Program-made: the position numbers and the translations under genes | Notes under the pieces: generated by a model | The model's input: the letters and a program-made list of their open reading frames with translations, nothing else | Told to the model about the DNA's origin: nothing | Databases searched by the model: none | Shown: one piece after another, positions 52,540-62,064 of the stretch | Layout of the letters: each line of letters opens with the position of its first letter | Position numbering within the stretch: position 1 is the first letter of the stretch | Assembly: GCA_009379845.1 (NCBI GenBank) | Contig: WHSZ01000007.1 | Coordinates: 56,565 to 120,564, forward strand | Source of the DNA: Pseudonocardiaceae bacterium | GTDB taxonomy: Bacteria; Actinomycetota; Actinomycetes; Mycobacteriales; Pseudonocardiaceae | DNA length: 64,000 bases | Reading direction: 5' to 3'

Positions 52540-53448
52540 GTGACCAGTGCGGAAAACGACCAAAGCCCGCGGGATTCGCGGGTCGCGGTCGTCGGTGGTG
52601 GAGCGATCGGCGGTTTCACCGCCGCACAGCTGTCCTCGGCCGGTTGGCCGGTCACCGTCTGCGTGCGTACCCCGTTCGATCAGCTGGTGCTGGACACGCC
52701 AAACGGGCGAGTGCACGCGGACGTCGAGATCAGCGCCGACCCGGCCACGCAGCAGCTGGCCGACTGGGTGCTGGTGACCACGAAGGCGCAGGACACCGCG
52801 GGAGCCGCGGCGTGGCTGGCCCGGCTGACCGGGCCGAACACCGTGGTGGTGCTGCTGCAGAACGGTGTGGATCACGCCGAGCGGGTCGCGGGGCTGGTGG
52901 ATGCCGGCACGGTGCTGCCCGCGCTGGTCTACGCACCGGTCGAGCGGGTCGCACCAGGGCACATGGTCTGGCATGCGGCCGGGCGATTCGTCGTCCCGAC
53001 CGGGCAGCAAGCCACCCGATTCTCCGAGCTGTTCGCGGGCACCGACGTCGAGGTCGACGTGACGGACGACTTCCGAACCGCGGCCTGGCGCAAGCTGCTC
53101 AGCAACATCGCGGCGAACCCGCTGACCGCGCTCACCCTGCGGCGGATGGACATGATGCGTGAGCCGGACGTGCGTGCGCTGGCGACGACGTTGATGCGCG
53201 AGGCGGTCGCGGTGGCGCGGGCCGACGGCGCCGACGTCGACGATCAGGACGTGCAGCGGATTTTCACGATGTGGGACTCGTTCGATCCCGGCGGTGGCTC
53301 GTCGATGCTCTACGACCGGCTCGCCGGGCGGCCGCTCGAGCACGAGTACCTCACCGGCGCGGTGGTCGCCTACGCCGAGCGGCACGGGGTGGACGTTCCG
53401 TTGAACCGCGCGATGCTGACGTTGCTGCGCGCCCTGGCGAGCTCGTGA
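52540..53448 (+). CDS. Ketopantoate reductase-like protein (ApbA/PanE family)
   Basis: A 302-residue protein with the NADP-binding VAVVGGGAIGGFTAAQL, a catalytic lysine in WVLVTTKAQDT, the LLQNGVDH segment with conserved Asn, and a second domain with the Lys/Asn pair in AWRKLLSNIAANPLTALT. It would reduce 2-dehydropantoate or another 2-oxoacid with NADPH. The GTG at 52540 has GGGAGGTG upstream. The C-terminal Ser and the stop come from a palindromic repeat. A cytosolic enzyme; a pantothenate role is not supported by neighbours. Confidence 0.85.
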   Translation: MTSAENDQSPRDSRVAVVGGGAIGGFTAAQLSSAGWPVTVCVRTPFDQLVLDTPNGRVHADVEISADPATQQLADWVLVTTKAQDTAGAAAWLARLTGPNTVVVLLQNGVDHAERVAGLVDAGTVLPALVYAPVERVAPGHMVWHAAGRFVVPTGQQATRFSELFAGTDVEVDVTDDFRTAAWRKLLSNIAANPLTALTLRRMDMMREPDVRALATTLMREAVAVARADGADVDDQDVQRIFTMWDSFDPGGGSSMLYDRLAGRPLEHEYLTGAVVAYAERHGVDVPLNRAMLTLLRALASS

Positions 53449-53486
53449 GTCTTTTGGGTGCTATAACACCGAAAAAGACTCACGAG
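53442..53486. repeat. TGAGTC-box palindromic repeat, copy C
   Basis: A 45-bp palindrome with arms CTCGTGAGTCTTTT and AAAAAGACTCACGAG around GGGTGCTATAACACCG. The best symmetric copy, in which GGTG and CACC also pair around the CTATAA loop. Bases 5-7 are the TGA stop of the PanE-like gene. It precedes the dehalogenase start by 29 bp. Confidence 0.88.
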
Positions 53487-53515
53487 CCTAACCGCGTCGC
53501 GGTTAGGCTAATCCC

Positions 53516-54436
53516 ATGCAGGTACAGCGGACACCCGACGAGCGGTTCAGCGGGCTTCCCGACTTCGACTACGAGCCTGGCTACGGCGAGGTACCGGACC
53601 CGGACGGCGGCACGGTGCGGATGGCGTACGTCGCGGCCGGGCCCGCGGACGGGCCGGTGGTGCTGCTGTTGCACGGCGAACCCAGCTGGTCGTTCCTGTA
53701 TCGCCGGATGCTGCCGGTGCTCGCCGACGCTGGGCTGCGCGCCGTCGCGCCGGACCTGATCGGCTTCGGACGTTCCGACAAGCCCACGGCGATCGACGAG
53801 CACAGCTACGCGCGGCACGTCGAATGGGTCCGCTCGCTGATCTTCGACGGGCTCGACCTGCGGGAGGTCACCCTGGTCGGGCAGGACTGGGGTGGGCTCA
53901 TCGGGTTGCGGCTGGTCGCCGAGCACCCCGAGCGTTTCGCCAGGGTGGTCGCGGCGAACACCGGATTGCCGACCGGCGATCACGACATGCCCGAGGTGTG
54001 GTGGACGTTCCGGGAGGCGGTGACCAAGGCATCCGAGCTGGACGTCGCACGCTTCGTGCAGTCCGGCTGCCGCACCCGGCTCGCCGCCGACGTGCGAGCT
54101 GGCTACGACGCGCCGTTTCCCGACGAGTCGTACAAGGTCGCGGCGCGCGCGATGCCGACGCTGGTGCCGACCAGCCCGGACGATCCCGCGACGGAAGCCA
54201 ACCGGGCGGCCTGGTCAACACTGTCCATGTTGGACAAGCCGTTCCTGTGTGCGTTCAGCGACGGTGACCCGATCACCGGGGGTATGGAGCCGATCCTGCG
54301 TCGCGCGATGGCAGGCGCCCAAGGTCTTGATCACCCGACGATCACCGGTGCCGGGCACTTCCTGCAGGAAGACGCGGGCGAGCAGCTCGCCGAAGCGGTC
54401 GCCGAGTTCGTGGTTGGCAACGGCCGGAGGGCTTGA
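53516..54436 (+). CDS. Haloalkane dehalogenase, HLD-I type
   Basis: A 306-residue alpha/beta hydrolase. [13 protein letters not shown] at 53-65 carries the oxyanion position; the nucleophile Asp124 with halide-binding Trp125 is in VGQDWGG; Asp251 in SDGDPITGG and His281 in GAGHFLQED complete the triad. The pattern and Asp numbering agree with DhlA/DhmA-type dehalogenases, which convert haloalkanes to alcohols plus halide. A second Trp pair (162-163, EVWWTF) lies in the cap and could hold the halide. Real substrates are unknown; many actinobacterial homologues have narrow or unidentified ones. Confidence 0.9.
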   Translation: MQVQRTPDERFSGLPDFDYEPGYGEVPDPDGGTVRMAYVAAGPADGPVVLLLHGEPSWSFLYRRMLPVLADAGLRAVAPDLIGFGRSDKPTAIDEHSYARHVEWVRSLIFDGLDLREVTLVGQDWGGLIGLRLVAEHPERFARVVAANTGLPTGDHDMPEVWWTFREAVTKASELDVARFVQSGCRTRLAADVRAGYDAPFPDESYKVAARAMPTLVPTSPDDPATEANRAAWSTLSMLDKPFLCAFSDGDPITGGMEPILRRAMAGAQGLDHPTITGAGHFLQEDAGEQLAEAVAEFVVGNGRRA

Positions 54437-54560
54437 GCCCGCCCGTGGCACCGAACGCCGGGGCGTCGGGTATGGCCGCGTGGATGTTCGGATCCGAGTG
54501 CCTGCCGAAGGGGAACACCGGCGAACGAGGCTCCGCCCGCGGCGGCTAGGCTGGCCTGCT

Positions 54561-55823
54561 GTGATCGACCTGAGGATGCTGCGCGAAGACCCGGAGGCGG
54601 TGCGCGCGTCGCAGCGCGCGCGAGGCGAGGACGACGGCGTCGTGGACGCCTTGCTGTCCGCGGACGAGACCCGTCGCTCGGCCGTGGCGCGCGCGGACAG
54701 CCTGCGCGCGGAACAGAAGCAGCTGGGCAAGCAGGTCGGCAAAGCGAGCGGCGATGAGCGGGAAGCCTTGCTGGTCAAGGGAAAGGACCTCGCCGCGCAG
54801 GTGAAGGCCGCGGACACGGAGCGTGCCGAGGCGGAAGACAAGCTGACCGAGCTACACGGCTCGGTACCCAACGTGGTGCACCCGGACGCGCCGGCCGGCG
54901 GCGAGGACGACTACGTGGTGCTCAAACACGTTGGTACGCCCCGCGAGTTCGACTTCACGCCACGTGATCACCTGGACATTGGCACGGCGCTCGGCGCGCT
55001 CGATACCGAGCGCGGTGCGAAGGTGTCCGGCGCGCGGTTCTACTTCCTCACCGGCGTCGGGGCCCAGCTGCAGCTCGCCCTGCTGAACATGGCCGCGCAG
55101 CAAGCGATCGAGAACGGCTTCACAATGATGATCACGCCGGTGCTGGTGCGGCCGGAGATCATGTCGGGAACCGGGTTCCTCGGCGCGCACGCCAGCGAGG
55201 TCTACCGGTTGCGGGACGACGATCTGTATCTCGTCGGCACGTCCGAGGTGTCCCTCGCCGGGTATCACGCCGACGAGATCGTCGACCTTGGCGCCGGGCC
55301 GCTGCATTACGCGGGCTGGTCGTCGTGCTTCCGCCGGGAGGCCGGCTCGTACGGAAAGGACACCCGCGGCATCATCCGGGTACACCAGTTCGACAAGGTC
55401 GAGATGTTCGTCTACTGCCGCCCGCAGGACGCGGAGGCCGAGCACGACCGGCTGCTCGCGTGGGAGGAGCAGATGCTCGCCAAGATCGAGGTGCCGTACC
55501 GGGTTATCGACGTCGCCGCGGGCGACCTCGGTACCAGCGCGGCGAGGAAGTACGACTGCGAGGCATGGGTGCCGAGCCAGCAGGCCTACCGGGAGCTCAC
55601 CTCGACGTCGAACTGCACGACGTTCCAGGCGCGCCGGCTGAACGTGCGGTACCGCGACGAGGACGGCCGCCCGCAGATCGCGGCCACGCTGAACGGCACG
55701 CTGGCCACCACCCGGTGGATCGTCGCGATACTGGAAAACCACCAGGACGCCGACGGGTCGGTGCGGGTGCCCGAGGCGATGCGCCCGTACCTCGGCGGCC
55801 GCGAGGTGCTGCGGCCCGCCTAG
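54561..55823 (+). CDS. serS: Seryl-tRNA synthetase
   Basis: A 420-residue class II SerRS. The N-terminal coiled-coil tRNA arm (~25-105) is followed by motif 1 with [16 protein letters not shown], motif 2 with [20 protein letters not shown] (the serine/ATP site) and motif 3 ending in [19 protein letters not shown] 54561 is chosen from family length. TAGGCT ends nine bases before it and no Shine-Dalgarno is present, so a leaderless message is likely. This synthetase is intact, in contrast to lysS. Confidence 0.96.
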   Translation: MIDLRMLREDPEAVRASQRARGEDDGVVDALLSADETRRSAVARADSLRAEQKQLGKQVGKASGDEREALLVKGKDLAAQVKAADTERAEAEDKLTELHGSVPNVVHPDAPAGGEDDYVVLKHVGTPREFDFTPRDHLDIGTALGALDTERGAKVSGARFYFLTGVGAQLQLALLNMAAQQAIENGFTMMITPVLVRPEIMSGTGFLGAHASEVYRLRDDDLYLVGTSEVSLAGYHADEIVDLGAGPLHYAGWSSCFRREAGSYGKDTRGIIRVHQFDKVEMFVYCRPQDAEAEHDRLLAWEEQMLAKIEVPYRVIDVAAGDLGTSAARKYDCEAWVPSQQAYRELTSTSNCTTFQARRLNVRYRDEDGRPQIAATLNGTLATTRWIVAILENHQDADGSVRVPEAMRPYLGGREVLRPA

Positions 55824-55861
55824 CCTTGACCATCGCGTATCAGGAATTGACGGGATGCGGG

Positions 55862-57043
55862 TTAGAGAATTGTCCTGTCCGCGATGTGTTTGGCGATTTC
55901 CAGTGCGCTTGTCGCGGCCGGCGAGGGTGCGTTGAGAACGTGCACCTGGCCAGGAGCGCTGTCGATGAGGAAGTCGTCAACCAGCGCGCCGCTCGGCAGC
56001 ACCGCCTGCGCCCGCACGCCCGAACCGTGTCGCTGGATGTCGTGCTCGCCGATCCGGGGCACCAAGCGGGCGAGGCTGGCCGCGAACCGCTTACCGGAAA
56101 GTGACCGGCGTATCTCGTCAATACCGGTGGGGTACGCGTACTTCTTGGCCAGTCGCCAGATGCCGGGGAACCGCGCGACCTCGGCGAGATCGCGGGCGGA
56201 GACCTCGCCCCAGCGGTAGCCCTCCCTGCGCAGCGCCAGCACGGCGTTCGGCCCGGCGTGCACGCTGCCGTCCAGCATCCGGGTCAGGTGTACGCCGAGG
56301 AACGGCAGGCTCGGATCGGGTACCGGGTAGATCAGCCCGCGGACCAGGTGCCGTGCCGCTGGCCGCAATTCGTAGTACTCACCACGGAACGGCACGATCT
56401 GGGCGCTCGGGGATAGCCCGGCCAGCCGGGCTATCCGGTCGGCGTGCAGGCCCGCGCAGTTCACCAGCGCGTCGGCGCGCAGCACGTCGGTGCCGGTGGC
56501 CACCTCCACCTTTCCCGCTCGCGTGCGGATACCGCGCGCCGGGGTGTCCAGTCGCAGGTCGGCGCCCGCGTCGGTGAGCCTTGCGACCAGCGCGTGGCAC
56601 ACCTCGGTGAAGTCGATGATGCCGGTGCTCTCCACGCGCAGTGCGGCAACGCACGCGACTTCCGGCTCGTACTCGCGGGCTTCCGCCGGTGTGATCATCT
56701 TCGCCGGGACGCCGTTCGCCTCGGCGCGTTCGGCCAGCACGCGCAGCGCGGGAAGTTCGGCCTCGGCGGTGGCCACCACCAGCTTGCCGCACACCTCGAC
56801 CGGCACCCCGCTCGCCCGCGCGAAGTCCACAATGGATCGATTGCCGGCGACGGACATCTTGGCCTTGAGCGAGCCGGGTTTGTAGTACAGCCCGGCGTGT
56901 ACCACGTTCGAGTTATGCCCGGTCTGGTGTGCCGCCCAGCCGGGTTCCTTCTCGAGCACCGTCACGCCCGCGTCGCGCGCCCGTAGCTCGCGCGCGACCG
57001 CGAGCCCGAGGATGCCGCCACCGATCACGATCACGTGCCGCAC
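55862..57043 (-). CDS. lhgO: L-2-hydroxyglutarate oxidase-like FAD enzyme
   Basis: A 393-residue DAO-family flavoenzyme. The N-terminal VIVIGGGILGLAVARELR binds FAD, TGHNSNVVHAGLYYKPGSLKA is the LhgO-specific segment, VNCAGLHADRIARLAG and PFRGEYYELRP follow, and the HLTRMLDGSVHAGPNAVLA region is typical. It oxidises L-2-hydroxyglutarate to 2-oxoglutarate, passing electrons to the respiratory chain. Start ATG 57043; it converges with serS and is divergent from the glycan cassette. Confidence 0.9.
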   Translation of the reverse strand: MRHVIVIGGGILGLAVARELRARDAGVTVLEKEPGWAAHQTGHNSNVVHAGLYYKPGSLKAKMSVAGNRSIVDFARASGVPVEVCGKLVVATAEAELPALRVLAERAEANGVPAKMITPAEAREYEPEVACVAALRVESTGIIDFTEVCHALVARLTDAGADLRLDTPARGIRTRAGKVEVATGTDVLRADALVNCAGLHADRIARLAGLSPSAQIVPFRGEYYELRPAARHLVRGLIYPVPDPSLPFLGVHLTRMLDGSVHAGPNAVLALRREGYRWGEVSARDLAEVARFPGIWRLAKKYAYPTGIDEIRRSLSGKRFAASLARLVPRIGEHDIQRHGSGVRAQAVLPSGALVDDFLIDSAPGQVHVLNAPSPAATSALEIAKHIADRTIL

Positions 57044-57206
57044 GGCGAACCAGCGTACGTGGTGACCGCCGTTGCCGAACGCCCGAGGTACGTGCCGCTT
57101 TGCCGGGAGTGGGCAACCCGCTGGCCACCTGCGGCGTGCACCGGGCGGGGTCGTGGGGTGGTCCCGCTATACACTGCGGGTGCGTTTTCATCAGCGGGGA
57201 GTTCTT

Positions 57207-58334
57207 GTGTCACAAGTCGTTCTCGGTCAACCCACGGTGGGGGAGGCTGAGCTCGCGGCCATCGCCGAAGTCTTCCAGTCCGGCTGGCTGGCCGGCGCCG
57301 GGCCGACCTGCCGGCGCTTCGAGGAGCGGTTCGCCGCGGCGGCCGGCACCGCACACGCGCTCACCACGAGCAGCTGCGGCGCCGCGCTGCATCTCGCACT
57401 GCTGGCGGCCGGCGTGCGGCCGGGCGACGAGGTGGTCGTCGCGGACTTCACCTTCCCCGCGACCGGGCACGCCGTGCTCTGGGCAGGCGCCACGCCGGTC
57501 TTCGCGGACGCTCTGCCGGACACCTTCACCGTGGACCCCGCCGCCGTCGAAGCCGCGATCACCGCGCGGACCACCGGGATCATCGCCGTCGACGTGGCCG
57601 GGCTGCCGGCCGACTACGACGAGCTGCGCGCGATCGCCGGCAAGCACGGCCTGTTCCTGATCGAGGACGCCGCCTGCGCGGCCGGTGCCAGCTACCGTGG
57701 CCGGCCGGCCGGGAGCCTCGCGGACGTAGCCGCGTTCAGTTTCCACGGGCGCAAGGGCATCACCTCCGGCGAGGGCGGCGCGATCACCTCGGACGACGCC
57801 GACCTCGTCGCGGCCGCCCGCAAGCTGCACAACTACGGCATCGAACCGGCCATCTCCAGGGAAGGCACCCACGAGCTGCCGGTGCCGAGCGTCGACGAGC
57901 TCGGCTACAACTACCGGCTTTCCGACGTACAGGCCGCGATCATGAACGTGCAGCTGGATCGGTTGCCGCAGCTGCTTGCCGCCCGCCGGCACGTCGCCAC
58001 CCGGTACGGCGAGCTGCTGAAAGACCTCGACGGAGTGTGCATACCGGTCGAACCGGACGGCCGAGAGCATCCCTGGCAGTCCTACCTGCTGATGATCGAC
58101 GCATCGCTCGGCAGGGACAAGGTAGCGCTCGGGCTACGCGAGCGCGGCGTGCAGTGCACCTTCGGCACCTACGCCTCGCATCTGCAACCGCTGTACGGCA
58201 CGACGACTGACTGTCCGATCTCGAGGGACATCTTCCGGCGCAGCCTTGCGATCCCGATGCACGCGAACCTCACCGGCGCGGAGATCGAGCGTGTCGCGGA
58301 AACCCTCACCGACGTCGTCACTTCGCTGTCCTAA
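57207..58334 (+). CDS. DegT/DnrJ/EryC1/StrS family aminotransferase
   Basis: A 375-residue PLP enzyme of the sugar-aminotransferase family. FTFPATGHAVLWAGATPVFAD, LIEDAACAAGASYRGRPAG with Asp154, and the PLP lysine Lys183 in FSFHGRKGITSGEGG are clear; NYRLSDVQAAI follows. It probably aminates a keto group on an NDP-sugar. The GTG at 57207 has GCGGGGAG upstream. It is the first gene of a cassette with an epimerase, an acyltransferase and a glycosyltransferase, which together could make and transfer an N-acylated amino sugar. Confidence 0.88.
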   Translation: MSQVVLGQPTVGEAELAAIAEVFQSGWLAGAGPTCRRFEERFAAAAGTAHALTTSSCGAALHLALLAAGVRPGDEVVVADFTFPATGHAVLWAGATPVFADALPDTFTVDPAAVEAAITARTTGIIAVDVAGLPADYDELRAIAGKHGLFLIEDAACAAGASYRGRPAGSLADVAAFSFHGRKGITSGEGGAITSDDADLVAAARKLHNYGIEPAISREGTHELPVPSVDELGYNYRLSDVQAAIMNVQLDRLPQLLAARRHVATRYGELLKDLDGVCIPVEPDGREHPWQSYLLMIDASLGRDKVALGLRERGVQCTFGTYASHLQPLYGTTTDCPISRDIFRRSLAIPMHANLTGAEIERVAETLTDVVTSLS

Positions 58335-58361
58335 CGCGACAGCCAGGCCAGAAGGAGCCCC

Positions 58362-59294
58362 ATGCCCGACAAGACCGTGTTGTTCACCGGCGGTGGCGGT
58401 TTCATCGCAGGCCACGTCGTCCCGCTGCTGCTCGAGCGTGGATACCGGGTGCGCATTCTGGACAACATGACGCGCGGCAACCGCGAGCGGGTGGCTGAGT
58501 GGACCGAAACCGCGGACGTTGAGCTGGTCGAGAAGGACGTGCGCTACGGGGGCGCCGTCCGGGAGGCCACCAGGGGCTGCACCCATGTCATCCACTTCGC
58601 CACGGTCTCGATCAACAAGTCGATCGCGGACCCGCACGAATCCATCGATATCAACATGACCGGCAACCACAACGTGTTCGCCGCGGCCGCGGACGAAGGC
58701 GTGCGACGCGTGGTGTTCGCCTCGTCGGCTTCGGTGTACGGCGAGCCGCAGCGGCTGCCGATGCACGAGGACGACGAGCTGCGCCCGCTCACCCCGTACT
58801 GCATCTCGAAACGAGCCGGCGAGGACCTGCTCGGTTTTTACGAGCGGCACAAGGGGATTTCCTGGAACGCGTTGCGATTCTTCAACGTGTACGGGCCGGG
58901 GCAGAAGATCGAGGCGTACTACACGTCGGTGATCAACCATTTCATCGAGCGGCTCCGCGCCGGCCTGCCACCGGTGATCGACGGCAGGGGCGAGCAGTCC
59001 ATGGATTTCGTGCACGTCCACGATCTCGCCCGATCCGTTGTGCTGGCACTGGAATCCGGGCGGGCGAACGTGCCGATCAATATCGGCACCGGCGTGGACA
59101 CCTCGATCGCATCGCTCGCGAAGATCCTCATCGACGCGGTCGGCGTGGACGTGCAACCCCGGTTCAACCCGCGCGACGTGCTGGTTTCCCGGCGTGCCGC
59201 GGATATCTCGCGGGCGCGCGAAATTCTCGGGTGGCAGCCGGAGATCAGTGTTGAGCAGGGCATGGCAGAGCTGGTGCGGAAGACGGCGCCGTGA
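58362..59294 (+). CDS. NDP-sugar epimerase/dehydratase (extended SDR)
   Basis: A 310-residue UDP-glucose-4-epimerase-like enzyme: TGGGGFIAGHVV binds NAD, Ser122/Ser124 are in VFASSASVYGE, and Tyr146/Lys150 are in TPYCISKRAGE. MDFVHVHDLARSVVLAL and a C-terminal LGWQPEISVEQGMAELV complete the fold. AGGAGCCCC precedes ATG 58362. The stop overlaps the acyltransferase start (GTGA). Confidence 0.88.
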   Translation: MPDKTVLFTGGGGFIAGHVVPLLLERGYRVRILDNMTRGNRERVAEWTETADVELVEKDVRYGGAVREATRGCTHVIHFATVSINKSIADPHESIDINMTGNHNVFAAAADEGVRRVVFASSASVYGEPQRLPMHEDDELRPLTPYCISKRAGEDLLGFYERHKGISWNALRFFNVYGPGQKIEAYYTSVINHFIERLRAGLPPVIDGRGEQSMDFVHVHDLARSVVLALESGRANVPINIGTGVDTSIASLAKILIDAVGVDVQPRFNPRDVLVSRRAADISRAREILGWQPEISVEQGMAELVRKTAP

Positions 59295-59716
59295 CTGAAC
59301 TGCCGCGCAACCCGTACAACGCGCACGCCTGGATCACCGGCGATCCGGAAATCGGTGCTGGAACGTGGATCGGTGCGTTCACCGTGATCGACGGTTCCGG
59401 CGGGCTGAGTATCGGGGCGGGCTGCGACGTGTCCTGTGGCGTGCAGATCTACACGCACAACACGGTTCGTCGCTGTGTCACCGGGCAGGCGTACCCGCAG
59501 GTCGACCGGGCTCCGGTGCGGATCGGCGACCGGGTGTTCTTCGGGGCGAACGCGGTGGTACTGATGGGAGTGTCCATTGGGGACTCCGCGGTGATCGGTG
59601 CGGGCGCGGTCGTGACAGGGGATGTTCCGGCGCGCACCGTGGTGGCAGGTGTGCCGGCACGACCGATCGGCACGGTGCGGGCCGACGGGACGATCGAACA
59701 CGGGGCAGGGCAATGA
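59291..59716 (+). CDS. Hexapeptide-repeat acyltransferase
   Basis: A 141-residue left-handed beta-helix protein with imperfect hexapeptide repeats (IGAGTWIGAFTVI, LSIGAGCDVSCGVQIYTH, VRIGDRVFFGANAVVLMGVS, IGDSAVIGAGAVVTGDVPA, TVVAGVPARPIG). The His in YTHNTV is the usual catalytic base. It would acetylate (or acylate) an amino or hydroxyl sugar using acyl-CoA. GTG 59291 and the ATGA with the next gene show tight coupling in the cassette. Confidence 0.88.
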   Translation: MTELPRNPYNAHAWITGDPEIGAGTWIGAFTVIDGSGGLSIGAGCDVSCGVQIYTHNTVRRCVTGQAYPQVDRAPVRIGDRVFFGANAVVLMGVSIGDSAVIGAGAVVTGDVPARTVVAGVPARPIGTVRADGTIEHGAGQ

Positions 59717-60897
59717 GAATCGCGGTGGTGAACAACTTCTACCCACCGCGGGTGGGTGGCAGCGCACACCTGTCCGAATCGCTCGCTCGCGGCTACGCGG
59801 CAGCCGGTCACGAGGTGCTGGTGCTGACCGCCGCGCACCTGGAGGCACCGTCCGAGCACGAGGCGGACGGCATGCGGATCGTGCGGCTGCCGGCGTTCCG
59901 GATGCCGGAGACGCGGCTGGCTGTGAACTTCGACATCCCGTTCACCGCACGGCTGTCCATGCCGCGCCGGGTGCGCAAGCTGCTCGACGGGTTCCGGCCG
60001 GACGTGATCCATCAGCACGGCCAGTTCTTCGACCTCACCTGGGCGAGCGGGCTGTGGGCAAGAAAGCGTGGCGTGCCAACGCTGCTCAGCGTCCACACGA
60101 GACTTCAGAGCCCGCACAGGTTGTACCAGCTGATTTTCAACGTGCTGGACGCGACACTGGTCGCCCCGTTCATGCGCCGCTGCATGCCGACGTACGTGGT
60201 GATGGACGTGCAGATGCGCGAGTACATCGAGCGCAAGTATGCCGGCGGGATCGCCGGTATGGTGCCGATCCCGGTGGGCGTGGACCCGGAATGGGTGTGC
60301 GGCGGGGACGCGTCGATCGTGCGCGAGCGGCACGGGCTCGGCGCCGACCCGGTCATCCTGTCCACCGGTCACGTGATCCCGTTGCGGGACCGGACGGCAC
60401 TCGTGGAGGCGATGCCGGAGGTGCTGCGCGCCGTGCCGGAAGCCAAGCTGGTCGTGGTTGGCGGGATCTACTTCGACGCCTTCCTTAGCCGGGCGCGGGA
60501 ACTCGGCGTCCACGAATCGGTGGTCACCACGGGCGCGGTGCCGAAATGCGACATTCCGCATTATCTGGCCGCGGCCGCCGTGGAGAGTCACGAATTGCAG
60601 GGTTATGGCTTCGGCACCGCGAGTCTGGAGAGCATGGCGGCCGGCGTACCGGTGGTCGCGGCGGTGCGGGAGGACAACTTCCTTGACATCAAGCTGATCG
60701 ACCGGCACAACGTGCACCTCGTCCCGCTCGGCGATCGGGAGGCGCTGGCCGGCAGGCTGATCGAGGTGCTTGGCAACCCGCTGGACTCGGCGGGTCTTGC
60801 CAGGGCGGGGGCGGAGTTCGTGACGGAGCATTTCACCATGGACGCGGTGCTGGACCGGCATCTCCGCACGCTGCACGAGCTGGCCGACTCGAAGTAG
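59713..60897 (+). CDS. Glycosyltransferase family 4 protein
   Basis: A 394-residue GT-B glycosyltransferase. The N-terminal acceptor domain starts VVNNFYPPRVGGSAHLSESL; the C-terminal donor domain has VPIPVGVDPEWV, ILSTGHVIPLRDRTALVEAM, and an ELQGYGFGTASLESMAAGVP segment in place of the usual EGFGLxxxEAMA, keeping the nucleotide-sugar glutamate. It probably transfers the sugar made by the three preceding enzymes to a cell-surface glycan or a natural product. Last gene of the cassette. Confidence 0.88.
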   Translation: MRIAVVNNFYPPRVGGSAHLSESLARGYAAAGHEVLVLTAAHLEAPSEHEADGMRIVRLPAFRMPETRLAVNFDIPFTARLSMPRRVRKLLDGFRPDVIHQHGQFFDLTWASGLWARKRGVPTLLSVHTRLQSPHRLYQLIFNVLDATLVAPFMRRCMPTYVVMDVQMREYIERKYAGGIAGMVPIPVGVDPEWVCGGDASIVRERHGLGADPVILSTGHVIPLRDRTALVEAMPEVLRAVPEAKLVVVGGIYFDAFLSRARELGVHESVVTTGAVPKCDIPHYLAAAAVESHELQGYGFGTASLESMAAGVPVVAAVREDNFLDIKLIDRHNVHLVPLGDREALAGRLIEVLGNPLDSAGLARAGAEFVTEHFTMDAVLDRHLRTLHELADSK

Positions 60898-60940
60898 GGT
60901 TTCGCGTGCAGGTTCGTCGATATGGTCTGATCGGGGGCGT

Positions 60941-61921
60941 ATGCAGCGGGAACGGGCACGTCGATGCGGAGGCTTGCTGGGTGGTCTGGCCACGGTGGTC
61001 GCGTCGGTCGCGTTGGTGCCGACGAGTTCGGCCGCCCCGGCGGCGGGTCATTCGACCGAACGCGCCGCGCACTACACGCCGTCGGCCGCGGCCGGGGAGA
61101 GAGCCGCGGCGAACGGTGGCGGTCGCACCGGCGACTTCACGAAGAACGCGATCCCGGATGTGCTGACCCGCGGCGCGGCCACCGGTGCGCTGAAGGTCTA
61201 CCCGCACACCGGGACGTTCGACGGCACGAACACCTACGATCCGGCGACCACCATCGGCGAGAACTGGGGCGACGCCCGCTGGATCGGGCAGGGCGATCTG
61301 AACAAGGACAAGCTCGCCGACGTGCTCACCGTTGACGACGGCGGCACCCTTCGGGTGCACCCGCATACCGGCACATGGGACGGGAAGAACACGCTCGGTG
61401 ATCCAGTCGTGCTGGGACACGGCTGGGACACCACCGACCTGATCACCACCGGAGACTTGAACGGGGACGGGTTCGACGACATGGTCGCGCACCGCACCGG
61501 CACCAAGAACACGTTCGTCTACGAGAACACCGGTGGCGTCAACGGCACGAACACGTTCAAGAAGCCGGTGCTGCTGGCCACCGGGCCGAGCGACGATGAG
61601 CAACTCGCCATCGCGGACATCACCGCCGACCAGGTGCCCGACGTGGTGGCCAAGCGTCCGAACGGTGAACTCGAGGTGTTCTCCTTCACGGATGGTGAGC
61701 AGGGCAAGTCGTTCACCATTGGATACGGCTGGGACACCGTCGACACGATCGCGATCACCGACATCAACGATGACGGCAAACCGGACATACTGGGCGCCCG
61801 GAACGGTGCGCTGTTCGCCTACCCGCACAGCGGCGGCTTCGATCCGAACAAGCCGGCCGCCACGCTGCGCGAGCCCGTTGAGGTGATCAGCGACTGGACC
61901 GGCAACGACGTGCTCAGCTAG
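60941..61921 (+). CDS. Secreted FG-GAP/VCBS-repeat protein
   Basis: A 326-residue protein with a signal peptide (hydrophobic ~12-32, cleavage near SSAAPA) and about four or five FG-GAP-type beta-propeller blades. Calcium-like loops DLNKDKLADVL, DLNGDGFDDMV, DITADQVPDVV and DINDDGKPDIL alternate with YPHTGTFDGTNTY and HPHTGTWDGKNTL. No catalytic domain is attached. It is likely extracellular, binding glycan or protein. It lies 43 bp after the glycosyltransferase gene; whether it belongs to the cassette is open. Confidence 0.85.
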   Translation: MQRERARRCGGLLGGLATVVASVALVPTSSAAPAAGHSTERAAHYTPSAAAGERAAANGGGRTGDFTKNAIPDVLTRGAATGALKVYPHTGTFDGTNTYDPATTIGENWGDARWIGQGDLNKDKLADVLTVDDGGTLRVHPHTGTWDGKNTLGDPVVLGHGWDTTDLITTGDLNGDGFDDMVAHRTGTKNTFVYENTGGVNGTNTFKKPVLLATGPSDDEQLAIADITADQVPDVVAKRPNGELEVFSFTDGEQGKSFTIGYGWDTVDTIAITDINDDGKPDILGARNGALFAYPHSGGFDPNKPAATLREPVEVISDWTGNDVLS

Positions 61922-62064
61922 CGCCACAGGTTCTGCCGCGTCCGCCCGAAAACCGGGTGGAACCTGGTCTGGATGCGGGCGCGTCGCACCCGGGAGCCCA
62001 TCGGTGGGCGGGTTGAGCGAGAATAACGCCGCGTACCAGTCCGGCGGGCGGGGAAGGATGAGCG

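Noticed and set aside
59449..60993. A 514-codon minus-strand frame opposite the glycosyltransferase
   Set aside because: The plus-strand GT4 and acyltransferase have clear motifs and overlapped starts; the opposite frame has none.
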